Shown in pieces: positions 25,794 to 34,243 of a stretch of DNA of 64,000 bases. The notes under the pieces were generated by a model. That model made no database searches. It saw only the letters and a list, made by a program, of their open reading frames with translations, and had not been told where the DNA came from. The stretch is taken from positions 157,375 through 221,374 of the forward strand of contig NZ_JANBVH010000002.1 in assembly GCF_024273235.1 (NCBI RefSeq), in the 5' to 3' direction. How positions within the stretch are numbered: position 1 is the first letter of the stretch; every line of letters starts with the position of its first letter. The DNA comes from Sphingomonas faeni. Its GTDB lineage: Bacteria; Pseudomonadota; Alphaproteobacteria; Sphingomonadales; Sphingomonadaceae. The position numbers and the translations under genes are program-made.

Positions 25794-25879
25794 TCGAACG
25801 AACATCCTGATCCAGGATAGCATTGCCGGAACGCGTATCCGGGCGCTCACGTTGAGTGTCTAAAGAAGGATGCGTATCG

Positions 25880-28800
25880 GTGCTTCAGGTCAGTCAGCAG
25901 GTCGTCAACGAACGCGTCACCCCCTTTGCCGCGGGGCCGGTAGCGGTAGCGGTCGTCGAAGGGCTGGGGAAGGGCGACGTGGTCTGCGTCGCTGCCGACG
26001 ATCAGCGCGCGACGGAGATTTCGGCGATCGCCGCGGCGTTCGCGCCCGATGCGCTGGTGGTGCACTTGCCATCCAGCGACGCGTTGCCGGGGGACGACGC
26101 GCCCGCGTCGCCGGCTAACGTCGGTCGCCGGGTTGCCGCCCTGCGCCAGCTGCGTGCTGCGACGGAAGGCAAGGTGCATCCCATCCTGCTCGTGACGACG
26201 GCGGAGGCGACTGCGGTTCGCTATCCGGCGCCCGCGATGTTCGATGCGGCTCCGCCTCGGCTGGCTGTCGGCGATGCGATCGACGTCGAGGCGTTTGCCG
26301 GGATTGCGGCGGAGATCGGCTATATCGTCGATGACCGCGTCGACGAACCCGGTGAGATCGCGTTGCGCGGGGGCGTGATCGACATCTTCCCGGCGGACCG
26401 CGAGCATCCCGTGCGGATCGAGTTTGCCGAGGGTGTCACCACGGGGCTTCGCAACTACGACCCGGTGTCGCAGCTTAGCGAGGGCGATATCGATCGCGTC
26501 GAAATCGGTCGAGCGACCGAGCCGACGGTGGAGGACGGCGTCTCCGTTCTGGCGCATCTGCCGGATGCCGCGATCGCGTTCGACGAAGGCGCGGACCGCC
26601 GCCGGACGCGGTTTCTCTTGATCGCCGCTGACGGCCTGCCGCGGCGCAAGGCTGTTGCCGATCTGGTGGACGACAAGGCGTGGCAGGCTGCAGTGGCCGA
26701 GCGTGACGCGGTAGCGATCGAAGGCAGCGATGCGCAACCGCCGCGGTTCGTGGAACGGCGTGACCCGGCGCGTGCGTTCGCCCGGTTCGCAAAGGATGGT
26801 CTGGCCGATGGGCGGCTGTTGATCGTCGGATCGCCGCGCGACCTGCGGTTCCTGCAACCCAGGCTCGAACGCGCGGCGAAGATCGCCTTCGTCCAGATCG
26901 AGCGTTGGTCGGAGGTGCACGCGGCAAAGCCCGGCAGCGCGATGATGCTGGCTGCGCCGATCGATCGTGGGTTCGTCGTTGACGGCATGACCGTGATCGC
27001 CGGCGCGGACCTGCTCGGTGGGCGTGCGCGCGCAGACGAGATTTCGGGCAGCGGGGCGGGAGCGATTGCCGCACTGGCGAGCGAACTGCGGTGCGGCGAC
27101 GTGATCGTCCATGAAGAGTTCGGCATCGGCGTCGTCCGCGGCCTGGAGATGCTGCCGGGAACGGATGGCGACGCGATCGTCCTGGAATATGCCAAGGGTG
27201 GACGTCGTCTGGTGCCGGTCGCCGAGGCCGATCGGATCTGGCGCTACGGAGCCGAGGTGGACGCCGTGACGCTCGACGCGCTGGACGGATCGTCGTGGCA
27301 GAAGCGGCGTGGTGCGATCGATTCGGCGATTGCGGATAGCGCGCGCGATCTTGCCGCGATCGCCGCCGAGCGAGCGGCACGGACGACTGATCCGATCGTA
27401 CCAGACCGGGCGGCCTATGAGAGGTTCGCTGCCGGGTTCGCCTTTACCGAGACGCCCGATCAGGCCCGGGCGATCACGACGACGCTTGCCGATCTGGCGA
27501 GCGGCAAGCCGATGGACCGGCTGGTGATCGGCGATGTTGGCTATGGCAAGACCGAGGTTGCGCTACGTGCCGCCGCCGCAGTGGCGCTGGCAGGACGCCA
27601 GGTCGCGATCGCCGCGCCGACTACCGTCCTCGTTCGCCAGCATATCGAGACGTTCGCGCGCCGGTTCGAGGGAAGCGGTATCGTCGTCGCGGGGCTGTCG
27701 CGTCTGTCGGGCCCGGCCGAGAAGGCGCGGGTCAAGGCTGGGCTTGCCGACGGATCGATCCAGGTCGTGGTCGGCACCGGGGCGATTGCCGGCAAGGGCG
27801 TCGCCTACAAGGATCTGGCGCTGGTGGTGATCGACGAGGAGCAGCGCTTCGGTGCGGCCGACAAGGCGAAGCTGCATGCGCTGGGCGCGGGTCACGTCCT
27901 GACGCTGAGCGCGACGCCGATCCCGCGGACGCTGCAATCGGCGATGATCGGGTTGCAGGGACTGTCGGTGATCGCGACGCCGCCTGCGCGCCGCCAGCCG
28001 ATCCGGACCGCGGTGGCGCATTTCGACGACGCTACCGTCCGTGCCGCGCTGCGTCGCGAACGTGCGCGCGGTGGGCAGAGCTTCGTGGTCGTGCCGCGGA
28101 TCGACGACATGGCGCCACTGGCCGCGCGGCTCGCCAAGCTCGTGCCCGAACTCGGCCTCGTCCAGGCGCATGGCAAGATGCCGGCGGCGGAGATCGACGA
28201 GGCGATGGTCTCGTTCGCGGCGGGCGATGGCGACATCCTGCTGGCGACCAACATCATCGAGGCGGGGCTCGACGTGCCGCGCGCGAACACGATGATCGTC
28301 CACCATGCCGACCGTTTCGGCCTGTCGCAGCTTCACCAGTTGCGCGGACGGGTGGGGCGTAGCGGGCGGCGCGGGCAGGTGATGCTGCTGACCGATGGCG
28401 ACGCGACGATCGCCGAGGGCACGCTGAAGCGCCTGCGGACCTTGCAGGCGTTCGACCGGCTAGGCGCGGGCTTTGCGATCAGCGCGCGCGATCTCGATCT
28501 GCGCGGTGCGGGCGATCTGGTCGGCGAGGCGCAGGTCGGCCACATGAAGCTGATCGGCATCGACCTGTACCAGCATCTGTTCGGCCGGGCGTTGCGCAAG
28601 GCTCGGCTCGAACGGGACGGGGATACGCTGGTCGACGACTGGACCCCGGAGCTGCATCTGGAACTCGGCGGATGCCTGCCCGAGGACTGGATTCCGGAAA
28701 CCGAAGTGCGATTGGCGCTGTACGCCCGGCTCGCGCGACTGGACGGTGTCGCCGCGCTCGATCAGTTCGAGGCTGAACTCGACGATCGTTTCGGTGCGAT

Positions 28801-29044
28801 GCCCGATCAAGCCCGGCGTTTGTTGCAGGTCGCGCGGATCCGCACCTTGGCGCGGGCAGCCGATATCCGCCGGATCGACGCCGGGCCTGCCGCGATCGCG
28901 CTCACGCCCCATGACCGGCGGACCGCGAAACCCGAGGGCGATCTGGTCGAGAAGAACGGTCGCTGGATCGCCGGCGAGAGCATCGCGGATCCGATCGAAC
29001 GGGCGAATCGGATCGAGGAGTTGCTCGACGGGATGGTCGCGTAG
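25880..29044 (+). CDS. Mfd-like transcription-repair coupling factor / translocase
   Basis: 1054 residues with the Mfd order. UvrB-like module (GGVIDIFPADREHPVRIEF), CarD-like RNA-polymerase-interaction domain near 402-470 (CGDVIVHEEFGIGVVRG), RecG-type translocase with Walker A GDVGYGKTE (about 550), DEEQRFG (about 651), LSATPIPRTL (about 675) and QLRGRVGRSGRRG (about 819), then a C-terminal Mfd domain. It is some 90-100 residues shorter than usual, with a reduced N-terminus and a RecG-like VVPRIDD loop. GTG 25880 follows AAGAAGGA. It may be a second, divergent Mfd. It would act on stalled RNA polymerase. Confidence 0.8.
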   Translation: MLQVSQQVVNERVTPFAAGPVAVAVVEGLGKGDVVCVAADDQRATEISAIAAAFAPDALVVHLPSSDALPGDDAPASPANVGRRVAALRQLRAATEGKVHPILLVTTAEATAVRYPAPAMFDAAPPRLAVGDAIDVEAFAGIAAEIGYIVDDRVDEPGEIALRGGVIDIFPADREHPVRIEFAEGVTTGLRNYDPVSQLSEGDIDRVEIGRATEPTVEDGVSVLAHLPDAAIAFDEGADRRRTRFLLIAADGLPRRKAVADLVDDKAWQAAVAERDAVAIEGSDAQPPRFVERRDPARAFARFAKDGLADGRLLIVGSPRDLRFLQPRLERAAKIAFVQIERWSEVHAAKPGSAMMLAAPIDRGFVVDGMTVIAGADLLGGRARADEISGSGAGAIAALASELRCGDVIVHEEFGIGVVRGLEMLPGTDGDAIVLEYAKGGRRLVPVAEADRIWRYGAEVDAVTLDALDGSSWQKRRGAIDSAIADSARDLAAIAAERAARTTDPIVPDRAAYERFAAGFAFTETPDQARAITTTLADLASGKPMDRLVIGDVGYGKTEVALRAAAAVALAGRQVAIAAPTTVLVRQHIETFARRFEGSGIVVAGLSRLSGPAEKARVKAGLADGSIQVVVGTGAIAGKGVAYKDLALVVIDEEQRFGAADKAKLHALGAGHVLTLSATPIPRTLQSAMIGLQGLSVIATPPARRQPIRTAVAHFDDATVRAALRRERARGGQSFVVVPRIDDMAPLAARLAKLVPELGLVQAHGKMPAAEIDEAMVSFAAGDGDILLATNIIEAGLDVPRANTMIVHHADRFGLSQLHQLRGRVGRSGRRGQVMLLTDGDATIAEGTLKRLRTLQAFDRLGAGFAISARDLDLRGAGDLVGEAQVGHMKLIGIDLYQHLFGRALRKARLERDGDTLVDDWTPELHLELGGCLPEDWIPETEVRLALYARLARLDGVAALDQFEAELDDRFGAMPDQARRLLQVARIRTLARAADIRRIDAGPAAIALTPHDRRTAKPEGDLVEKNGRWIAGESIADPIERANRIEELLDGMVA

Positions 29045-29047
29045 CGC

Positions 29048-29893
29048 CTATTCCGCGGCCTGTGCCAGCGGGGGAGACAGCGCCTCGTCGGCGAGCGCGG
29101 CCAGGATGGCGCGCAAAAGATCGACGACCCGGGCAAAGCCGGCGCCCGGTGCGTGGAGCTTGCGATCGAGATAGAGCGTGCGATCGAGTTCGAGCTGTAC
29201 CGCGTGGATATTTGCGGCCGGACGGGCGTGGCGTTCGAGGATGTGCCCGCCGGCATAGGGGGCGTTGATCGCGGTCGAGAAGCCCCTCGCGGTGCATTCG
29301 GTCTCGACCCGCGTCACGAACCGCGCCGCTGCGGCGTGCCCGAAACGATCGCCCAGCACGATCCGCGTGCCGCCGGGGCCGAGCGGCGGCATCGAATGCA
29401 GGTCGAGCAATACCGCCACCCCGAACTGCGCCTTGGCGGCCTCTAGCGCACTGGAGATCGCTGCGTGATAGGGGCGATGATCCTGTGCGATGCGGGCGGT
29501 GACGTCGGCATCGGTGAAACGTCGCGCCCAGAGGTCGCCCGCACCCGACACGCGCCGTGGCACCAGCCCCAGCCCGCTGCGCAGCTTGGCGGACTGCTGC
29601 GCCGGCGCCACCGACGCCGCGCCCTCGTCGAGCAGGGGATCGCGTTCGTCTTCGCCGCGGTTGAGGTCGATCCACGCGCGCGCCCGGGTCTGGACGATCG
29701 TCGTCTGGTTCGTCCGTGCGGCGCGCGCGACCGCATCGACCAGGCGGTCCTCGAGCGGCAGCAATGCGGCGAGCGGCACGCGGAGCGCGGTCTTCAGCGC
29801 CAGGGGATACTCCCGACCGGCATGCGGCACCGACAGCACCACCGGGCTGGTCGGCGGCATCGCGCCGAGGCGTTCGAAGGGAGAGGGGTGCAT
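29048..29893 (-). CDS. N-formylglutamate amidohydrolase family protein
   Basis: 281 residues of the HutG-type zinc amidohydrolase family. It shows VVLSVPHAGREYP near the N-terminus, DLNRGEDERDP, LLDLHSMPPLGPGG in the middle and PYAGGHILERHA late, with His and Asp/Glu suited to zinc binding. Family members release formate from N-formylglutamate in histidine breakdown, but no hut genes are nearby, so the substrate is open. It is convergent with the Mfd-like gene (3-base gap). Confidence 0.85.
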   Translation of the reverse strand: MHPSPFERLGAMPPTSPVVLSVPHAGREYPLALKTALRVPLAALLPLEDRLVDAVARAARTNQTTIVQTRARAWIDLNRGEDERDPLLDEGAASVAPAQQSAKLRSGLGLVPRRVSGAGDLWARRFTDADVTARIAQDHRPYHAAISSALEAAKAQFGVAVLLDLHSMPPLGPGGTRIVLGDRFGHAAAARFVTRVETECTARGFSTAINAPYAGGHILERHARPAANIHAVQLELDRTLYLDRKLHAPGAGFARVVDLLRAILAALADEALSPPLAQAAE

Positions 29894-30074
29894 CGCCCTA
29901 CGCTAGGGCCGCAGAACCGCCGCGGCAATCGGTCTCGCCTGGGTACCGACCGGCCGTGGGTGGTAGGGGTGTGGCGCCTGATCCGTGCGAATCGCGGTAA
30001 ACGATCTGGAAATCTTAACGGCTTTGCGCGTAGGGCGAGGTCGAATGTACGTGGAAAAACGGGGCTTTAGACCG

Positions 30075-30452
30075 ATGTTGCGAATTCTGCTGGCCGAGGA
30101 CGATCAGGTCATGCGCGAATATCTGACGCGCGCGCTCGAACGTTCCGGCTATGCGGTGACGGCGGTCGATCGCGGCACCGCGGCGATCCCGTTGCTCGAA
30201 ACCGAAACGTTCGACCTGCTGCTGACCGATATCGTGATGCCCGAGATGGACGGCATCGAGCTGGCGCAGAAGGCCGGCGAGATGTGCGCGGACCTGCGGG
30301 TGATGTTCATCACGGGGTTTGCGGCGGTGACGCTGAAGGCGGGCCGGGCGATGCCGCACGCCCGCGTCTTGTCCAAGCCGTTCCACCTGCGCGACTTGGT
30401 CGCCGAGGTCGATCGCCTGTTCGAGATGGATAATATGACCGGCGTGCATTGA
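30075..30452 (+). CDS. cpdR: CpdR-type single-domain response regulator
   Basis: A 125-residue receiver domain only. The acidic pocket is in LLAEDDQVMRE, the phospho-acceptor is Asp52 in LLLTDIVMPEMDG, and Lys101 is in LSKPFHL. In Caulobacter, unphosphorylated CpdR localises ClpXP to the pole to destroy CtrA and other cell-cycle proteins. The near-family TRALERSGYAVTAVDRG supports CpdR. ATG 30075 starts at the receiver; a longer form from 30045 is possible. It stands alone upstream of tRNA-Val. Confidence 0.88.
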   Translation: MLRILLAEDDQVMREYLTRALERSGYAVTAVDRGTAAIPLLETETFDLLLTDIVMPEMDGIELAQKAGEMCADLRVMFITGFAAVTLKAGRAMPHARVLSKPFHLRDLVAEVDRLFEMDNMTGVH

Positions 30453-30496
30453 GCGCTTGCACGCCGCGATAACCGCGGCTAGTGGAGCCCTCCGGC

Positions 30497-30571
30497 GGGC
30501 GTGTAGCTCAGTGGTAGAGCACTGTGTTGACATCGCAGGGGTCGCAAGTTCAATCCTTGCCACGCCCACCA
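30497..30571 (+). tRNA. tRNA-Val(GAC)
   Basis: A 75-nt cloverleaf with encoded CCA. Acceptor GGGCGTG pairs with CACGCCC. The D-arm is AGCTCAGTGGTAGAGC, the anticodon loop TTGACAT has anticodon GAC, and the T-arm contains GTTCAATCC. Confidence 0.97.
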
Positions 30572-30575
30572 TTGA

Positions 30576-30609
30576 AAACCCCGCTAGCCCCATGGCTAGC
30601 GGGGTTTTT
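30576..30609 (+). terminator. rho-independent terminator after tRNA-Val
   Basis: The stem CCCCGCTAGCC/GGCTAGCGGGG with a short loop is followed by TTTTT, six bases after the tRNA. The 277 bases from here to msrB show no gene, only a 12-base tandem pair (TACCGTCAGCCG) near 30870-30893. Confidence 0.92.
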
Positions 30610-30886
30610 AACGTTATTGGGTCGGTCCCGTCGTCCCGTTACCGCGCGGAGCAGCTACACGGTCGGGGTTTCAGTCCGGACGAACGGCGTCCGGCATGAG
30701 GTCCTGTGGGAACGAAGGCGCGGCGGGGCTCGGAGCCGGGCTTGATGTCGCGGTCGAAGCCCAGCGGTACCCCGATCATTCGACCGCTGCGGGCTTCGGC
30801 TTCCGCCGATGTCCCCGCGGTAGTGCGGGACGGCCCCGTCGATGCGTGCCGTTCCGTTTCATGCCCCAGTACCGTCAGCCGTACCG

Positions 30887-31336
30887 TCAGCCGGCCGCGT
30901 CGACCTGATCAAGATAGTCGGCATAGCCCTGCGCCTCCATCTCGTCGCGCGGCACGAACCGCAGCGACGCGGAGTTGATGCAGTAGCGCAGCCCGCCCTG
31001 ATCCTGCGGGCCGTCCTCGAACACATGGCCGAGATGGCTGTCGGCGCCGGCCGAGCGGATTTCGGTGCGGACCATGCCGTGGCTGCGATCGTGCAGTTCG
31101 GTCACATGGATGGGCGAGATCGGCCGGGTGAAGCTGGGCCAGCCGCAGTGGGAATCGAACTTGTCGGCGGACGCGAACAGCGGCTCGCCGGAGACGATGT
31201 CGACGTACAGGCCGGGTTCGCGGGTGTTCAGATATTCGCCCGTTCCCGGCCGCTCCGTGCCGCTCTGCTGCGTCACGTGGAACTGCTCGGGGGTGAGCTT
31301 GGCGATCGCCTCGTCGGTCTTCTTATACTCGGTCAT
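30887..31336 (-). CDS. msrB: peptide-methionine (R)-S-oxide reductase
   Basis: A 149-residue enzyme reducing methionine-R-sulfoxide in proteins. It shows [23 protein letters not shown] and the catalytic Cys in [13 protein letters not shown]. The first CxxC zinc motif is absent ([12 protein letters not shown] in its place), so it belongs to the zinc-less type. ATG 31336 has GGGA 7 bases upstream; ATG 31342 is the alternative. It is a cytoplasmic, single-gene unit. Confidence 0.94.
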   Translation of the reverse strand: MTEYKKTDEAIAKLTPEQFHVTQQSGTERPGTGEYLNTREPGLYVDIVSGEPLFASADKFDSHCGWPSFTRPISPIHVTELHDRSHGMVRTEIRSAGADSHLGHVFEDGPQDQGGLRYCINSASLRFVPRDEMEAQGYADYLDQVDAAG

Positions 31337-31524
31337 GGTCATGTCCCATCAGCGTGAACGCGTGGCTCCACCGATAGCGAACGCTCGCATCGATGGGGTT
31401 TCCGACAATATAGGGCGTCTTGGCGCTGGCCCAATGCGCGCGGTCGCAGGCCCCTCGGCGATATTCTCCCGGGCACCCCCCGTCCGGCTTTTCAGGCGAG
31501 GGCAAAAGCTGTCATGCGCGGCGG

Positions 31525-33588
31525 ATGATTCGCACCCCGCTGTCCGCGCTCGCCTGCATCCTGTTCTCGTCGGGAAGCGCCCTTGCCCAATCGACCGCGG
31601 AACCGAGCGAGGCGGCGCCCGACATCGTCGTCACCGGGCGCGGGTTGGCGGATGCGCCCGGCGATCGCGCCTATTCGATCGTCACGATCGAGCGCGACCG
31701 GATCCAGGCGAATGCGAGCAATCGGCTGGAGAGCGTGCTCGCCGACGTCGCCGGGTTGCAGCAGTTCCGCCGGTCGGACTCGCGGAGCGCCAATCCGACC
31801 AGCCAGGGGGTTTCGCTGCGCGGGATCGGCGGCAATGCCTCCAGTCGCGCGCTGCTGATCTTCGACGGGGTGCCGCAGGCGGATCCGTTCGGCGGCTGGG
31901 TCGCGTTTCCGGCCTATGCGAGGGGGCGGCTCGGCCGCATCCGCGTGACGCGCGGTGGCGGCAGCGGATATCAGGGGCCGGGTGCGCTGGCAGGGACGGT
32001 CGAGCTGGAGAGCGCGACGCCCGATCAACTGATGCCGTTTCAGGGCAGCGTCGCCTATGGCAGCCGCGACTCGGTCGATGCACAGGGGTCGGCGGCGCTG
32101 GTGCGCGGATCGGGGTTCGCGACCTTATCGGGAGCTTACGCGCGCGGGGATGGCTTCACGCCGACCGTCGAGGAAAGTCGCGGGATCGTCGATCGGGCCG
32201 CCCCGTACGAGCAGGCTTCGGGAGCGCTGCGGACCGTCGTCGGGATTGACGCGAAGACCGAATTGCAGATGAATGCGAGCGCGTTCACCGACACGCGCGA
32301 CCGCGGCAGCGACTTCACCGCCAATAAAAGCGAGGGGGCCGATGCGAGCATCCGGCTGATCGGGCGGGGCGCGTGGGGCTATTCGGCGCTGGCGTATCTC
32401 CAGACGCGCGCGTTCGCGAGCAGCTTCAACAGCATCAATGCCGCGCGGACGGCCGCGATCCAGTCGCTGAACCAGTATAATACCCCGGCGACCGGGCTCG
32501 GCGGGCGGATCGAGATCGCGCCGCCGCTGGGCGAGAGCATCACGCTCAGGCTGGGCGCGGATATCCGTGACGTAAGCGGCAAGACGCAGGAACTCTATAC
32601 GTTCGTCAACGCGGCGCCGACGCGACGGCGCGAGGCTGGCGGGAGCACGACGACGACCGGCGTGTTCGCCGATGGAAGCCTCGTCGCGGGCGACGTCACG
32701 TTCAGTCTTGGCGGGCGGGTCGACTGGTGGTCGATCGATGGCGGCTATCTGACGGAACGGCCGCTGGCGACCGGCGCGGCGCTGACCGACCTGCGCTATG
32801 CGGACCGCGACGGCAGCGAGACGACCGGGCGTGCAGGCGTGGCGTACCAGCCGATCGAGGCGCTCACGCTGCGCGCCGCCGGGTATCGCGGGTGGCGCCT
32901 GCCGACGCTCAACGAACTGTACCGCCCGTTCCGTGTCGGCAACGACGCGACCGCGGCGAATGCGTTGCTGTCGCCGGAGCGGCTGACCGGGGTCGAGGGT
33001 GGCGTCACGCTGACGCCGGCACCGGGGGTGAGCATCGCCGCGACCTATTTCTACAACCGGCTGAAGAACGCGATCGCCAACGTCACGACGACCAACCCGC
33101 CGCAGATATTGCCGGGGGTCGTCACCTACCGCGTCCGCCAGAATCTTGACGCGATCCGCGCGCATGGGTTCGAACTGGATGCGTCGTATCGACCTGGTTT
33201 ATTTGGCGTCCAGGCATCGTGGTCGCACACGAACTCGAAGGTCGAGGGCTCGGGGATCACTGCCGCATTGGATGGCTTGCGGCCGGCACAGACCCCGCGC
33301 GACCAGGTGTCGGGAACGGTCGACTGGCGACACGACGCGGCGGCGCTGTCGCTGACCGTGCGGCATATCGGCCGGCAGTTCGACGACGACCAGAATACGC
33401 GGGTGCTTGGGGCCGCGACGACGCTGGATGCGTATGCGGCGCTGCCGATCATGCGCTCGCTGGTCGCGGAGGTGCGCGGGGAGAACCTGTTCGACGAGCG
33501 CGTCGAGGCAGGGATCAGCGGCGCGAACATCGTCGAACGCGCGACCCCGCGGACGATCTGGGTGGGCTTACGCTACGGGGGGCGGTGA
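31525..33588 (+). CDS. TonB-dependent outer-membrane receptor
   Basis: 687 residues. A signal peptide (to about residue 20, SSGSALAQ) is followed by a plug domain with PDIVVTGRG, SQGVSLRGIGGNASSRALL and GSGYQGPGALAGTVEL, then a beta-barrel ending in IWVGLRYGGR. ATG 31525 begins the signal peptide; the frame is open upstream but lacks one. It could import a siderophore, cobalamin-like molecule or sugar. No Fur box or riboswitch is seen before it. It lies upstream of the btu locus with its own unit. Confidence 0.88.
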   Translation: MIRTPLSALACILFSSGSALAQSTAEPSEAAPDIVVTGRGLADAPGDRAYSIVTIERDRIQANASNRLESVLADVAGLQQFRRSDSRSANPTSQGVSLRGIGGNASSRALLIFDGVPQADPFGGWVAFPAYARGRLGRIRVTRGGGSGYQGPGALAGTVELESATPDQLMPFQGSVAYGSRDSVDAQGSAALVRGSGFATLSGAYARGDGFTPTVEESRGIVDRAAPYEQASGALRTVVGIDAKTELQMNASAFTDTRDRGSDFTANKSEGADASIRLIGRGAWGYSALAYLQTRAFASSFNSINAARTAAIQSLNQYNTPATGLGGRIEIAPPLGESITLRLGADIRDVSGKTQELYTFVNAAPTRRREAGGSTTTTGVFADGSLVAGDVTFSLGGRVDWWSIDGGYLTERPLATGAALTDLRYADRDGSETTGRAGVAYQPIEALTLRAAGYRGWRLPTLNELYRPFRVGNDATAANALLSPERLTGVEGGVTLTPAPGVSIAATYFYNRLKNAIANVTTTNPPQILPGVVTYRVRQNLDAIRAHGFELDASYRPGLFGVQASWSHTNSKVEGSGITAALDGLRPAQTPRDQVSGTVDWRHDAAALSLTVRHIGRQFDDDQNTRVLGAATTLDAYAALPIMRSLVAEVRGENLFDERVEAGISGANIVERATPRTIWVGLRYGGR

Positions 33589-33626
33589 TATCTGATCGTC
33601 CGCCGCGGAAACGAAGATAGTGTGTT

Positions 33627-33676
33627 TCCCCGCGAAGGCGGGGACCCAGTCTGGGCTCCCGCCTTCGCGGGAGAAC
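33627..33676. repeat. inverted repeat, family D
   Basis: CCCCGCGAAGGCGGGG and CCCGCCTTCGCGGG face each other across a short CCCAGTCTGGGCT-like spacer. A related copy lies between atpA and atpG at 60922-60974. Confidence 0.85.
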
Positions 33677-33708
33677 AAGGAGGGGAAAGCGACGTCCTGA
33701 CCAACACT

Positions 33709-33823
33709 CCACCATCCCGGCGGAGGCCGGGGCCCAGTTGGCAAGGTCGCATTAACAAAGGGCCGCGCTCGGTTAGCGACGTTCTCCAACTGGGCCCCGG
33801 CCTCCGCCGGGGAGGTGCGATGG
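33709..33823. repeat. paired inverted repeat, family C
   Basis: Arms CCGGGGCCCAGTTGG and CCAACTGGGCCCCGG bracket ~50 bases. Further copies are at 36974-37085 and 50687-50793. Confidence 0.88.
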
Positions 33824-33928
33824 ATGGTGAGCGAGCTTACCCCAGCGCCGCCTCCCTTGGCGGGGAACAACTGTAGAGTGTTCGCCGCGTTGACCCGTGC
33901 AGGACGCGCGACTAATGCCACCATTGTG

Positions 33929-34114
33929 AAGGGTTCCCGGCGACGGGATCAAAAGGGAAGTCGGTGCGCGGGCCGGGTCGTCACGATCCACATCCGCAAG
34001 ACCGACGCTGTACCCGCAACTGTGACCGGATAGCGGCCACCCCGATTATGCCACTGGGTTCCGACCTGGGAAGGCGGGGTGGAGGCGATGACCCGGAAGC
34101 CAGGAGACCTGCCT
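33929..34114 (+). promoter_or_regulatory. cobalamin riboswitch
   Basis: It contains the conserved AdoCbl-riboswitch blocks in order: GGGAAGTCGGTG at 33955, GACGCTGTACCCGCAACTGT at 34003, GCCACTGG at 34050, TGGGAAGGCGG at 34067, and the B12 box GAAGCCAGGAGACCTGCC at 34095. It lies 130 bases before btuB. In this family, cobalamin binding turns off the downstream gene, usually by hiding the ribosome site. Confidence 0.95.
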
Positions 34115-34243
34115 CTCACGGTCGATCCACTGCGCGGGCGGGTGTCCGGCGCGGACGAGTGCTCCGGTGCATCCGGGTTTCCTCGAGCGAGAGACGTCTG
34201 CCGCTCCCGAATGGTCGTGGGCGGTTCTGCCAGGACGTGCCCC

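Noticed and set aside
25804..25818. ATCCTGATCCAGGAT as terminator of the galactose dehydrogenase gene
   Set aside because: The stem is only 6 bp and there is no T-tract; could be chance.
30610..30886. Possible small genes between tRNA-Val and msrB
   Set aside because: Several short open frames exist in all directions, none with a ribosome site or recognisable sequence.
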